A DNA stretch of 64,000 nucleotides, from assembly GCA_028023455.1 (NCBI GenBank), contig JAQFVV010006509.1, forward strand, positions 495,529 to 559,528, in the 5' to 3' direction. The notes under the pieces are model-generated. The model saw only the letters and a list, made by a program, of their open reading frames with translations. It had not been told where the DNA came from and did no database searches. Every line of letters begins with the position of its first letter. Positions within the stretch are counted from its first letter, which is position 1. Source of the stretch: Epiperipatus broadwayi (lineage: Eukaryota > Onychophora > Udeonychophora > Euonychophora > Peripatidae). Positions 36,011 to 48,804 of the stretch are shown one piece after another. The translations under genes were made by a program, and so were the position numbers.

Positions 36011-37270
36011 AAAATATGTATGATTGATATCTTTAAAAAAATAAATGGATTAAAGTAAACCTTAAGTTGTACCCAAGCATTAGCTGTTAAAGAAAAATAG
36101 TATACATTTTTATATATAAAATTTGCAGCTGGTATATATGACTTATTTTGTTATAGTGAAAAAAGTTATTTTGAACAATTATTATATATCTGTATACTTC
36201 AAAAGATACATGTATCATTAGCTTCCTTATTAATGTTATAAAATAAATGTATCATTCATACTTGGAGAGGGGGAATACTAATAGAATATCATAGTCTACT
36301 CTTTAAAACTTAATTTACCTAATGTATTTCATTAAAAAAATCCATAAAATTCTATCAGCATATTATTAATTTGTATTTAATAGCAATATTATTATATAAA
36401 TATTTGAAGATATAAAGAAAAACGAATGTAAATAAATAGAAAAGATGAAATTGAAAAGAGAGAGAATACTTTCTTTCACCACTCTTTCTCCCTCAATTAA
36501 AATAGATTCTATCATATTAAACTTTTTTTACAGTTATAATTGACAAATTAATTTTTTTTTTATTAAATAGTATAATCACTAACAATCAAAAAAGAGTTTT
36601 GTAAAAATTGAGTTTATACTTACACACCTATATTACAAATGCGGTTAATTCAAATAATGACTAAAAAATAAATAAAATAATTGCTACTAATATCTAACAT
36701 ATAATTATAAATATTATAAAACTTGTTTAAGTCATAAAATTTTATAAACTAAATTATTTATTTAATCAGTTGTATTTTTTATTTTTATTTTTTTGATATT
36801 ATTCTAGTTATATTTAGTTTACAATTTTACACTCTTTAAAAAAAAAAAAAAAATGCTTCGGAAACCTCTAAAAATCTAACTAAACCCCCCTTTGTATTTT
36901 TTTTACTCTAGTCTCATACTTCAAAGGCAACTAACTGTATGGTTTGAAATAGAATTAGCATTATAAATGATTTTATTTTTTAAAAATTTTAATATCTCAT
37001 GTTTAGTTACTATATAACCAAAAACTATATCCTCGAAAAAAATAAATAAGGAAAAGAACGCCATGAGTGAAAAAAATGTTGAAAAAAATATTTTAAAATG
37101 CTTAAAATTTATAAATATGTAAATTTTTATAACAGTGCATATTATTAGATTTTATATTATTTTTAAAATTATTAAAATAATTTTAAATATTTTTACATAG
37201 ATTCTCATATTCACTATTTATGATTCCTTTTGCTTTTTTAAAAATATATTAAGGAAAGAAGAAAAAACCC

Positions 37271-37307
<37 letters not shown>

Positions 37308-37378
37308 AATATAAAATGAACTGGCGAATCATCGATAATTTGTATTAATGTAAATGATACGACAACAAAAATACTTAC
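36011..37378. other. AT-rich stretch ending in a long A run
   Basis: No gene recognised. An A-only run of about 35 (37271-37305) follows 'aaaaaccccaaaaa' and is the longest mononucleotide tract here. It could be an element tail on the plus strand or a T tract near a possible minus-strand acceptor; no element body adjoins it. Confidence 0.5.
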
Positions 37379-37562
37379 TGTCAGGAACGATCTGAACAAT
37401 AAGTAGAAATAGAGAAGACATTGACTCTCCACAACAGGAATGTGACATCTGTTGGAAGTAGAACAATAAACAAAAACTCCATAGGAATGGACTGCGGTTT
37501 TGCACTTACAAACCCATCCATAGGAAACAGAGGGTGGGGGTATATCCATAATCCTGCTGTAG
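37379..37562 (-). other. Exon-like stretch, possible host exon
   Basis: On the minus strand a pyrimidine-rich acceptor ('ttgttctacttccaacag', ending at 37449) and an exact GTAAGT donor at 37373-37378 enclose 70 bases. The stretch upstream to 37562 is open in two frames (beginning MDIPPPSVSYGW or MRSATAGLWIYP) and less AT-rich than its surroundings, with CpG sites. No homology is recognised and neither frame shows a domain. A non-coding unique island is as likely as an exon, so no gene is claimed. Confidence 0.2.
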
Positions 37563-37579
37563 CGGACCTCATACTAATC

Positions 37580-38749
37580 TACTAATTAAAAATATATCCA
37601 ATCCATTGAACAATTCAACTAGAAATGAATAACCTAAGATTACCCTCCCTTAATATAACTTTAAAATCTATATAGATTCACGCGATTAAATTTAAATTTA
37701 AATATGTTCGACAGATTATTTTTATCCAATTTGTTTTATAATGTGAATATAGATCGCTGCAAGATTCCATGGTCAAAAACATTCCAAATTAAACAAACGA
37801 TCAAAATACAAAGTCAATCGATAACGTCAATTGTGAGGGAATACAGGAGACCTTTGGTGTTCATCACAGTGATATCGTTGACTTATATATTCTAATCGAT
37901 GAAACCAAACATAATCAAACGAATCTATAACGCTATACAACCTTAAATTTCCTCATTTAAAATTTAAACAATAAATATTAATAAAATAAATAATAAATGG
38001 AAATGATTTTTTTTTTATCAAACGCAACATATATAATATTAATTATCAATTGAGTGAAATAAGTCAGAGAAAAGTTTTTTTATAAAATTTAAATTAACTT
38101 ATCAATCTTTAAAGTTCTTAATATTATGATTTTAACAATCGTTCAGTTCTATTGTTATGGTAGAAGAGTCCATGTTCGTTGGATTCCACGAGACTTTCTG
38201 AAGACGGTCTGATATTTTGGAGGTAGATTAGTGGTTCTGTTCTGGTATCCAGTCTTGTTTTTAAATAAGTGAGTGAGGAGAAGTGTGTCTTGTGTAATCA
38301 AATCAAGTGAAAGAATAATATTTTTTTTTTTTAAGTCTCTATGGATTTGAAAAAATTTGTGGGTGTTGTGATTTTTGTGTTTTTGTAATATATATATTTT
38401 CAATTTTCGCAATGAATGAACTTATATTTTTAAAATATTTATAGTTAATGTACTCATATACCATAATTTAAGCGTATAGATATAGGCACTAGAAAATTAC
38501 ATACGGTTTTGACTGAAATGCCCTCAAAGGAACCACTAATATATATTTACCACTGCCAAAGTCCATATGTTTAAAGTCCATAAATGTATACATTGATTAT
38601 AAGTATTCTCATGATATGTATAGAAAATGAAAACATTTATTTCTAAGAAAAATTAAAACAGTTTGGCAATAAATATAACCTTTTTTTTCCATAAAATTTC
38701 AGAGTATATTGAGTATATATGTAAAAAAAAATCATAAAAAACACATATG
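37580..38749. other. Partly less AT-rich, unique-looking stretch without a recognised gene
   Basis: The parts 37690-37920 and 38150-38290 contain CpG sites and balanced composition. A minus-strand frame of 85 codons (38155-38412) ends NLPPKYQTVFRKSRG plus 10 residues and has no family match I can name. It may be a unique non-repetitive island of host origin, together with 37379-37562. Confidence 0.35.
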
Positions 38750-38891
38750 ATAATCAAAATACTCTAGAATACACTCTACAAAATTCAATATGCCCATATA
38801 AAATATTAACTGAATATTAGCTGTTATTCAGTTATTATTTTATATAGGAATATTGAATTTTGTAGAGTGTATTTTAGAATATTTTGATTAT
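38750..38891. mobile_element. Foldback MITE, 142 bp, next to a (TA)n tract
   Basis: The left arm 'ataatcaaaatactctagaa' plus 'tacactctacaaaattcaat' is mirrored nearly perfectly by 'attgaattttgtagagtgta' plus 'ttttagaatattttgattat'. The loop is about 30 bp. It abuts a (TA)n tract, consistent with insertion at TA. Confidence 0.8.
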
Positions 38892-38928
38892 ATATATATA
38901 TATATATATATATATTTTTTTATTTTAT

Positions 38929-38986
<58 letters not shown>
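38892..38986. repeat. (TA)n tracts separated by a T-rich spacer
   Basis: Two dinucleotide tracts, about 24 and 50 bases, separated by 'ttttttattttattatt'. Frames reading Ile-Tyr repeats across them are artefacts. Confidence 0.9.
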
Positions 38987-38989
<3 letters not shown>

Positions 38990-39681
38990 CACTGATAGTT
39001 TAAAAAAAAAAAAAAAACTTTTTAAAAGCTTGTTGTAAAGCAAACACCTATCCAATAGCCCTCTGCCCCTGAACCATGAAATAGAAAATAATACTCACTA
39101 GGCTAGTCAATTCTTTCCTAGTTTGGAGTCTAGCTAAATACTTGTTTATGACTGATAACTGAATGTTTAGAATGGTTAGCTATAAACCAAACATCTAAAA
39201 AAAAATTCATGATTATATTTTTTAAATCTATTTTCATTGTTTTAGTTTTAACTATTATTTATTTTCAATCTTTCAAAATATTTGTTAAGTTAATATTTTC
39301 TATATTCTTACAATAGAATTAAAAAAACCTAAATTAGATTAAAATATCTAGATATGAAAAGACAGGTAATTGTAACACACCTTCTATATATCATCGTTCA
39401 TACTTTTTTGTCTAAGAATTAACTCTAGTTGTAGAAAAAATTGTTTTCATTATTGTCCTTGATTTGTGTCTTGAATGATGGTAAGAGCAGAATCATTAAT
39501 AAATATCATATAGATGTTGTGTAGGCATTTCATCAATCTGAAAAATTCCATAATTACATTATTATATTTAACACAAGTTTTATTAATTTTAGAAGTTCCT
39601 CAATAAAAACCAACTATTTTATGTATAAATAGAAATATAGAAACCATTTGTAAATGAGTATAGTTATTCCAACTGAATAAT

Positions 39682-39721
39682 TATATATATATATATATAT
39701 ATATACAAAAATAATTTCTAT

Positions 39722-39763
<42 letters not shown>

Positions 39764-39780
39764 ATAGAAATTATTTTTGT
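39682..39780. repeat. (TA)n tract and (TA)n hairpin with 23-bp arms
   Basis: A first (TA)n run (39682-39705) is followed by 'acaaaaataatttctataac' and 'aaa', then (TA)n, then the exact mirror 'gttatagaaattatttttgt' ending at 39780. This is the longest-armed of the TA hairpins. Confidence 0.9.
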
Positions 39781-39831
39781 GATGAATATAAAAGCCAATC
39801 TGTAAACTTTAAACATGGTCACATATAGAAC

Positions 39832-40058
39832 ATGCTGATACATTTTTCTGTTTGGTATTTTGCAATGCTGCCTTTTAATTTCTTGAATAAAATTTTTTTA
39901 TTTCTTAAGACATGTCTAATTGTAGCTTTCCTGTATATTCTATTATCTGCAATATTTTCCTCAATGAAAATAATCACTAAGGCATTTCTTTGGAATGTCT
40001 TTGAAATAATTTTTGCAAGACAGATGGGGTCTACTTCTTTCATGAAAACCATGCTCAT
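39832..40058 (-). other. Open minus-strand frame, possible transposase relic
   Basis: An uninterrupted frame of 79 codons includes DPICLAKIISKTFQRNALVI and RHVLRNKKILFKKLKGSIAK. The pattern of a short alpha-helical stretch with AKxIxK followed by a charged tail loosely recalls hAT/ZBED-type transposase-derived proteins, but no zinc-binding or catalytic residue is present. The frame may also be chance, since the opposite strand is open too. It lies just downstream of the LINE remnant at 40.2-41.3 kb. Confidence 0.2.
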
Positions 40059-40199
40059 GTTTATCTATAAAGTTTTTTTTAGAAAGTCTTTCATTGTTTA
40101 TTCATTTTATAAATTCAATTCACTATAAGTGTGATTTTACAATAATGGACACTCTAGTAAGATATTCATCAAGTTAATTAATTAGTTAAAAGCTGAAGC

Positions 40200-41300
40200 A
40201 GCACACTGCAGTGTCCACACAATCTAAGTTCATTTTTTTTACTTATAAAATTGCCAGAGTTTGTAATTGGTTTATGTTTTCAAATTAATAACCATCTATG
40301 TTAAAAGTTGCTGAAGTATTTTTTTCCATCTTTGGCTTGTATAGAATTGTTTTTTGTGAACTTTTATTATTAAAGCAGTATCTTTAAATGTTGAATACAA
40401 ACCATAAAAGACTTATTATATACGCTTTTTGAACTGGAAAAAATTGCACAATCATCAGTATACTGTAAATCTAAATTCCCAGAAATATATATTTTTTTGT
40501 TTTTGCTTTTAATCAATTCAATTTTTTTAAAAAATCCACTTTCAAAACAATATTGCATTTTGATTCATATTTAGTTAAGCCACATATAAACAGGTCCAAA
40601 GACTACTGTCATAAAAATTGAAGGCAATTTTGGAACAAGTACATATCCTTGATTAACATCAGTTTTCACTTCAAATGAAATAACATATACTTTACATCAT
40701 GTAAAAACTGTATTATGTAAATCAATTTTGTGGTCAACCAATTCATTTCAACACTATCATAAATCTGTTTGATTTACTAAATCAAAATGCTTGAACAAAT
40801 TAATAAAACAATATATAAATATTTTTTTTTGTATTTGTATATCAGACTATTTCCATTATCTAATATGTGTATTGAATGTCTTTAGAAAAATTTAACTTTA
40901 TTTAAATATTCCAAATACATTCAATTGTTATTATTAGCCCATCAAACAGGTGTGCTATTACTAACAGTTGAATATATTTTGAATATTTAAATAAAGTTAA
41001 ATTTGTCTAAAGACATTCAATACACACATTAGATGGTGAAAATTGTGCAATATAAAAATGCAACTAGAACACCATCATCATAAACCTTCAGGAAAACACT
41101 AAGTAATTCTTTTGTTTTTAAAATTTTTCTGAATTTGTCTGGTAACAGAAGTCATGGCTGTAATGCTTTTTAATTTTGTAAAATCACATTGTGTCTTGTA
41201 TAATAATTCACCTATGACTGAAAGCAATCTATTAAACAAAATCCTTGAAAATACCTTGGCTGTAGTGAATAATAATGATATTCTATGAAAATTACACCAA
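40200..41300 (-). pseudogene. LINE reverse transcriptase remnant, split by a MITE
   Basis: Minus strand, 5' to 3': RISLLFTTAKVFSRILFNRL and KTQCDFTKLKSITAMTSVTR (41.29-41.09 kb) match the RT fingers. After the MITE come FKHFDLVNQTDL, equivalent to the 'KAFDxV' palm entry, then VKTDVNQGYVLVPKLPSIF (the usual 'GVKQGCVLAPTLFSIF') and LDLQYTDDCAIFSSS with the catalytic DD near 40.45 kb. A tail FTKNNSIQAKDGKKYFSNF follows. Several stops are present. It differs from RTE copies A-C in sequence and strand; the clade is not resolved. Confidence 0.75.
40830..41064. mobile_element. Foldback MITE inserted in the LINE RT
   Basis: Arms of about 100 bp: 'gactatttccattatctaat' against 'attagatggtgaaaat', and 'aatgtctttagaaaaattta' against 'taaatttgtctaaagacatt'. 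The RT sequence resumes on each side without apparent loss, placing the insertion just before the KAFD-type palm motif. A single-arm relative lies at 28815-28945. Confidence 0.8.
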
Positions 41301-42569
41301 TATCATTTATTCCTTTAATAGATGCAACATATTATCATGTTTCCTTATTATTTCCAAAAAGTTCAAGTATTTTAAAACTAACATATCATTACTATATTTT
41401 AAAATTTCTTCACGTATTTCATTACCACATCATTTTTAAAATTACATATAAATGTTTTGACTTCTCTAAGCTGAATATTTTTTTACAAATGTATAGATAA
41501 AATTGACATATCATTAAAAGCTAGATAAACAAAATATTTCTGTTACCCATTCAAAAATATTACTGTCAGCATCTAAGAAAGTTTCATTGCTGGATTTAGT
41601 ATGATTGAGATATTATTTGTGAAATCTTTATGTTGTTTTTAATACATCAAGAAAAAACACTTCAAAAAATATCTGGATTTTTGCAATTTTAATCCAGCAA
41701 TTATTTTTAAGCATTCTTGTCAGTCATTAAACTTCTGCCTTCCGATCACATTTAATTTATTATTCTGTCAAACATAAAGTGACACATTTCCTGATAATCA
41801 AATTAAGTTAATAATTACAATGTTAGAATATCAATCATGACCCCCCCCCAGCTAATCAAGGATTTTGTGAATCCAAGAATAGATTAACTTGTATCCATAA
41901 TACATACCTTAAGATAATTTCATTTTTTAGTAATATAACAACTCTGAAAGTCCAAATTAGCAATTTTAATGTTTAATAGTTGTTAAATTTGGTGTGTTAG
42001 TGTGTAATAGCTGTTCAAATTTAGTGTGTACTGAAGCTACTTGTAAAAACAAATTGTGAACATGATCGAAGTAAGATATAATTTCAATACAATCTTGAAG
42101 CATGCTAAGCTATGATTGATTCAACAATTTGCATTTTATTTTGATTTCTATGTATAATGTAATCTATTAAGTAGCAATGTTTTGAGTACAAATACATCAT
42201 TGTTTTTTAGTAAGCAAAATGTTTGCAACAAACAATTTATATATTATACAAATATTCAATAATAACAGACTATTTGGATTTACAATACAAATATCATTAT
42301 TTCCAACAATATTTGTCCAATGCCTACTGTTTGTACCAAGAAATAAAAATATGTAATTAATAATTATAGTGTTTAGATTTATAAAAAGATATTTTATAAA
42401 AAATCACAAACTAGATTTATTTTTGTTTTATTGTTTAATATTTTTTACCATATATTTCAATATTAGTAAAAAAACAAACAAATGGGATCACCTTTTATTT
42501 TTAATTAAATCTATATCAAAAACCTATTAGTGAACAATCAAGTAAAAAAGTGGTTTAATCTTAGTGACT
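41301..42569. other. AT-rich stretch without a recognised gene
   Basis: It may hold further 5' parts of the minus-strand LINE, but no motif is readable. A C run (41842-41850) stands out. No other feature. Confidence 0.5.
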
Positions 42570-43140
42570 ACCAGTGGCAATTGATGATTTCCCTAGCATA
42601 TTTCCCAACAAATTCTCATTGAGATGAAGAGGTAGAAGACTTTTGTATAGACTTTCAAAATGTTTTTGATTATATCAAAATGCATTCTGAAATTATCATG
42701 GAATGCTTTAATGCCAAAATTGGAAAATGATTGAAAGATGAAGTAGCATGAATAAATATGCTTATAGTGATAGAAATGACTTGTGGAGTTACAGAATACA
42801 ACAATGCTAAATAGAAATGGACATGAATTATATAAATTAATGTAAAAACAGAATTGGATTATATTTTGACTAACAAAAAATAAATATTTCAAGATTGTGG
42901 TGTTTTAAGAAAGTAATCAATGATTAGTGAGATGTAAAATATATGCTAATACAAAATTAAAGAGACAAAAATTATTAAGAAAAATTCAGTATTAACTCTT
43001 AATATTCCTATAGGTATATTCCAATAAATATATATTTATAACAGACTTTCAAGATAATTAAGACTTAAATGAAATCAATAGGAAGGTAACAGATTAGAAG
43101 TATATACTCTTATTATTTTCTTTTACTTTCTTTGCATATC

Positions 43141-43227
<87 letters not shown>

Positions 43228-44040
43228 ATAACTTTTTTCATATACACTTCAATGCAAACTAATTTTCTTAAAAAAACTTCTTTATTTTCCTTACAGTTTT
43301 GACTGTCCAGCAGTCTTTATCAGAGCTTTTCAAACCTCCTCTGCTTTAAAATAAATAACAGATAACAGACTAATTGTTAAGAACTTCAAGAAGAATAGCT
43401 GGTTTAAAATAGTAACAATTATCTGTTAATTTTTCTACTGAGACAAGACAATATACAAAAAAAGAAGATATATGAAAGTTTTTAAAATGTTCCATTGAAA
43501 ATAATTGAATATTCAGAGTTTTGTAAAATAATTTTTGTAAAATAATATGAAAAATACTTAGCAATGATAAAAGAAAATATATTTGAGAATAGCTACAAAC
43601 TATAGAAGAGAATAAAAATCTCATAATTGTAAACCAATATTTTGGTATTGGGAAAAAAAAATGTTAATTTTGAAATAAGAAGAAAAATGGAACTATTAAA
43701 CAAAAAAGAGATGGCACTATGAAGAGTTTGGAAGAGTTTTATAAATAATTATATAGTAATAAAGAATAACACCTACTGTTATTATATACTCTGAATTGTA
43801 CAGTATTTTAAATAAACAAATGAGATATGCAATTAAATTTAAAAAAATGGGAAAAGCTTAAAAAATGATAGAATTAATATTGAATTCAGAAAATGGCAAA
43901 GTTATATTCCAAAAGTCCAATGATAAAGATGTACCAGATAATTGAAATAATTCAATAATAATATTGATATTTAAGAAAGATATTAGAAATTACAGCTCTA
44001 TTAACCTTCCATGATTTCTACACAAAATCTTCATTTATAA
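42570..44040 (+). pseudogene. RTE-like LINE, copy C, interrupted by a (TA)n/hammerhead cassette
   Basis: Plus-strand pieces: EVEDFCIDFQNVFDYIKMHS, EIIMECFNAKIGK (equivalent to 'iimGDfNAKiG' of the endonuclease), TELDYILTNKK and IFQDC (42.62-42.9 kb). Then, after the interruption, DVPDN, NNSIIILIFKKDIRNYSSIN and LHKIF (43.93-44.03 kb), the RT entry motif. The D of GDFNAK has been lost. It is the best preserved of the three RTE-like copies in the endonuclease part. The RT palm is missing, so it is 3'-truncated or replaced by the F element at 44.15 kb. Confidence 0.65.
43143..43340 (-). repeat. (TA)n tract followed by a hammerhead-like cassette
   Basis: About 80 bases of (TA)n are followed by 'catatacacttcaatgcaaa' and, on the minus strand at 43325-43293, CTCTGATAAAGACTG, CTGGA, CAGTCAAAACTGT. 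The arm and stem II are the same as in the 12.99-13.20 kb cassette. In the CTGATGA block the final G-A pair reads A-A (CTGATAA). Words resembling 'taacagattag' and 'taacagactaa' lie on the two sides (43087 and 43368), a possible duplicated target. Confidence 0.55.
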
Positions 44041-44149
44041 TAATTTTGTGGTTCTAATAATTGAAAGTCTTTTTTTTTTGACATTCCTGTTACTTTTCTA
44101 ATTTTGTTTTTCTGACTTGTAACGAAAATTATTATATGTATATATCAGA

Positions 44150-44425
44150 AGATCACCATTTTGTATGCTTACAGAATCTATTAAAACAGTAGCACCCTCT
44201 TTATATTGTAGGGCTACTCAGGACAAGCCCTAGTAATCCAAAATTCAGATGCAGTTTTCTCAGGCTTAATGCTCCTCACTGATGAAAGACACAAGCTAGA
44301 AACTAGTTGGAAATATTGGATATGTATACACTAGGTAGGGATTTTGATGCACAAATCTTCTAGCAAGCTTTGATTGCTATGAGTTGAACTGGATAGCATT
44401 ACTGTAAGGTGATAATTGCTACTTC
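44150..44425. mobile_element. F-family element, diverged
   Basis: It opens 'gatcaccattttgtatgctt' and shares 'ctcctcactgatgaaagaca', 'caagctagaaactagttgg', 'cactaggtagggattttgat' and 'gcacaaatcttctagc' with the other F copies. The right end is eroded. No target duplication is visible. Confidence 0.6.
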
Positions 44426-47400
44426 TTTCGTCTATAAGATGTGAAAAAGATTGTCTAATACTCAAGCAGAAAAGTTCTAAAATGTGTTCTCCATATATTT
44501 GCTATATAAGCCAATGGTGTTCATTGTATTACTTATATCAAGCGGTTTAAAATGTAAAACTTTCTGACAATTTATCATTCTCGCTTGAAAATTATTTCTT
44601 GATTCATATGATGTTTTTTTTTAATTGTAAGGTTTCAATCCTGTTGAAAGTTAGTAAATTTAGATAGCAGAATTATTTGTTTAAAAAAATTTTTTTTTTC
44701 TAGCTGCTAAAAATAAAAAGAAGTAAATGTGCGATTTTCATTTTTCCTCTCTGATTGTTTGAATATATGTTTAATATTATTAGTTTAAAATATATTTCTG
44801 CTTGTATAAATAAAAGTGCGTTCGAAGTAAATTAATGTATGCTAATAATTTATAAAGTTGTATGATACATATTTCATCTTTAGAGTTATGAAAATGCATA
44901 TCACTGAGAAAATAAATTCAAAGTCTAAAATACATAAAGTAACTTACCTGATGTTTAAAAAAGAATTTTACTTCTATCCAAAAATCTGAGAACTTGTTTG
45001 GAGGAATGATAGAATGTCAGTCTCTGGAATGTAAAATCCTCATATCAATTCAAGTATTTGCACTTCTCCCACTCAAACTTTTTATGAACTTTTGAGTAAT
45101 AAAACCATTCACATATGTATTTATTGTATAAAATTTTAAAAAATAAAATGTTATAATTTAAATTATATGAAAATAGTTTCATTTTAGTAGTCGGCCGTTA
45201 GTATTCGAACTTTTAATTTATCATAAAAGTAATGTGTTATATTTTTTGCATGGATGTTCATTGCGTGGACTATTGTATCTGAGCTAAGATTTTATTAATT
45301 ATTTTCAAAACACACCAACGTAATATACTGCATATTCCAACAAAATTTTTAAACAAACTAGTATTTACAAGCACCAAACACATAAAAACAGTATATATAT
45401 TTTCTACAAGCAATAAACCCTTCAGGCTAAACATTATATGTGTTTATTTTTCCAAGAAAATATTCAACATTTCCATTATTCTTAATTTTTATAACATGCT
45501 TGTTAATTGCCTTGAGCAAACTTAATTAGCAATTAAAATTGAATGGAAAAAAAAAACACCATAAGGAAAGTAATTCAATCCATTGTCAATCTTTAATACT
45601 AAATGTTATTACTTATATATAAATATTTTATAAATAAATAAATATTTTAGAACTGGATTGCTGTTGAGTTCTGAGAGAATCAAAATCGCGTTTCGGGATT
45701 GCCACCTGATTTTCTTTTCTCCGAGTTACAAATTGGAATTTTCTATTTCGTTATACACTGTAATTTTATTACCTATTTCTATAATTATATTAAATGTAAG
45801 TACTATAACGAAGTATAACATATAGGCTAAATACTTCATCAATATGTGCTGGGTTTTATTACTACAATAAGCTTATTAATATGTTCAATATAATTAAAAA
45901 CATTTTGGTAAATATTATGTTTAGATAGATATATTAGTATAATACAATTTTACGGGATAAACTATCTGATTATTAGCATGTTATAGGTTCCTACAGATCT
46001 GAAAATACATATCAATGTAACATTTTTTTTTCTGGATAAAGACCTAAAATAGAATTAATAAAAAATATAACAAAAAAAATCAGTTCTATATACCCAGAGA
46101 AGAATACCAGATGTATTTGTCGGAAAAAGTTGACTTGTTGGGGTAGAATTGCTAAAGCAATGCTATCTAAAACTTCTTAATGCTATAATGTTTTATTAAA
46201 GACAATCTAGAAGTAAGAAATTAGCAAAAAACAATTATGTTTAAATATTAAAAAAAAAACAAAAACAGAAGATATTACAAAGGTTTTTAATAATAATTTT
46301 TAAAATCCACTAAATCACAATTGAAAAAAAAAATTAAGATAAATATTGTAATTTCTACTAATAAATTTTTCATAAGCATTAGTTTTTCAAAAGGATACTA
46401 AGACACAACAATCAATGATACTTTTAGCTCAAAAACTATATGATTACTTTGACATATTATTTGCATTTTTCATTATGAGTGAAAAGATTACATTAGGTTA
46501 TTTTAGTAATAAAATGCATTAATAAAATATATTGATTTGAGAAGATATGTTATATTTATTTGGTTTAATCATAAAATAATATAATCCGATGGTTTTTTGT
46601 TTAGAAATTCATAAAAATTTTGAGAACAGGAAGTAACACAACTTTAAGATTCAGAATCCATCACTTTATATCTGCAGTAAATCACACAGGAAGTTTAATC
46701 ATTACTCTGCATGTCTGTATGACAATTGCCAAACTATTTAGATATTTTGAAGCTATATTTCATATTATTGTATAATAATAGTTTGCAGATAAAATCATCA
46801 CTTTCTAAGATGTTATTCCTCTAATTCTTAAAGACCATAAAAAATAATGTTTTGCAGAGCATGAAAATAATTTCAAATCTTTCATTGTTTTCTTATTTGA
46901 CTATTTAAAATTTGAGATATGTGGGATTTTTTGATCAGCAAATAAATAATTGATAAGGTCAACATTTGCATCAAGAACTACTATATTTTAGGGATTTATA
47001 AAACATTTGAACAGGATGTAGAATTAATCCATTTTTATGAGAATAAACAATTTTTTGGAGAAATATTTCTCATGGAATATGAGACTTTTCCCCATTATTA
47101 GATAAATGACTCAACATCTATCTAATAACCCTGCTCAAAGATTACATAAATACATTTTATGTAGAATACAGAAAAAGTTGTAAAAATAAGTAATGGACCT
47201 TTACTAATATGGATTAATCCTGATCATAATTGGTAATCAATTGCAATTTCATCTTCTGCTAAATGTTGTCATAATCATTTGAAATAAATGTTGATGATTT
47301 TTCTAGAGAATACACAATGGAATCAATCTGTATCAAAAATCTCATACTGTATTAATTATTAAAGTTCATTTTATTAATAAAGCAACATATCTCTTTTATT

Positions 47401-48804
47401 ATTTAATGTTGTATCTATATATGCTTATATGCACATATAAATATATAAAAATTTAAAAGTACATGATTATTAATTGATATCCACTTTTTAATACTTAATG
47501 TATAATCCCTATTACTTTAAAAAATAATGCAAGATAATTTGTGAATTTCATAAAAAGTTAATTTTTACCAATAATTATTTAAGGCCCTTTCAGATTAGAT
47601 ATTCTGTCTTCAGTGTTCAGTATTAACTAAAATTTGATATAAATGTCACTTAAATATAAAACATATTTAATGATTATCTGCAGTTACAAAAAAAACTTTA
47701 TTTTTAAAATCCAACAATTTTCATTCCACTTTTTTACATTGCTTTATATCAAAATGACAACAAAAAAAAAAAAAAAACATCTTTGCAAAACAGTTATCAA
47801 GCATACTTTTCATTTGCATTCTGAAGATGGCCAAGTCTTCAAACAATATAAGCAATGACTTTCTTATTTAAATAGCATAATTCTCATAATTTGATATTCA
47901 ATTTTAAATCTGTAACATAATAATATTATTTAATAAAGCCTTTTTATATCAAATCATTAATTTACATAGCAGAATTATATATCTTTTTCTTTTCCAAAAA
48001 AATTCTCAACAAACAAAATACTTAAATAAAATATATTTTAGCATGAACATATAAATTTTATAAAGATTTATGCAGAATAAGCTTTTGTTCTCTTTTCTAA
48101 AGATATATACATGAACATAACAACAAAAATAGCTAACAGTAAATTGATGAACATTATCAAAGTCATGCAACAAATATGATCGATAAAGATGTAATTAACC
48201 TAACAATAATTTTAAAAATGCACAGAAAAAGGTAGAAATAAAATTGGCTTAGCCAATTATAGATACTTAAGAAATAAGAAATTCTCATTTTCATTTTATT
48301 TTATATTTAAAATAAGATTTTCAGTTTTAGTTATAATATTGGTTTATTTGTTTCTATAGTAAAAAAAAATTATGGTTAACTAATTTGCGCATGTATATTT
48401 CATAAACAGATATATATTATTTAATAAGTATTAAACAATCTTTTTATATTATGTAACTAGTTTTTTTAAAACTTTAATGAGAATTCATTAGAAACTTTTA
48501 ATTTCTGGCTGATTCATGATGTGCAGTTTTAAAATAAATTAAAGCATTGTTTTATTTAATCATCCAAGAATCTATAAAAGTAAGAATAAAATCATTATGA
48601 AGGTTGATTTTTATCAGTATTATTTTAGGAAATAAATTAAAAGGTAACTTTAGAAATGGTTATCTAAAATGTCTTGAGAGTTTTTGGAAAAGTTAAATGA
48701 GAGTTGACTAATAAAATAAACTTTGTTATAGAGTTCTTCTAAAACTTAGATCAAATTGTATTTTCTAAAATAAGTGTGACTGAAAACAACATTTAATTTC
48801 TAAA
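44426..48804. other. Long AT-rich stretch without a recognised gene
   Basis: No coding frame with family resemblance. CpG-bearing words occur at 45190-45210 and 45685-45725 ('aaaatcgcgtttcgggattg'), isolated in AT-rich DNA. An A run lies at 47762-47777. Shortly after, 'ctgaagatggccaagtcttc' at 47820-47839 has a hammerhead-like outline but is too degenerate to call. The ORF of 71 codons around it is not supported. Confidence 0.5.

Noticed and set aside
47643-47858. 71-codon frame and a hammerhead-like word at 47820-47839
   Set aside because: The frame contains an A-run coding Lys repeats and no domain; the hammerhead outline lacks a convincing stem II and core spacing.
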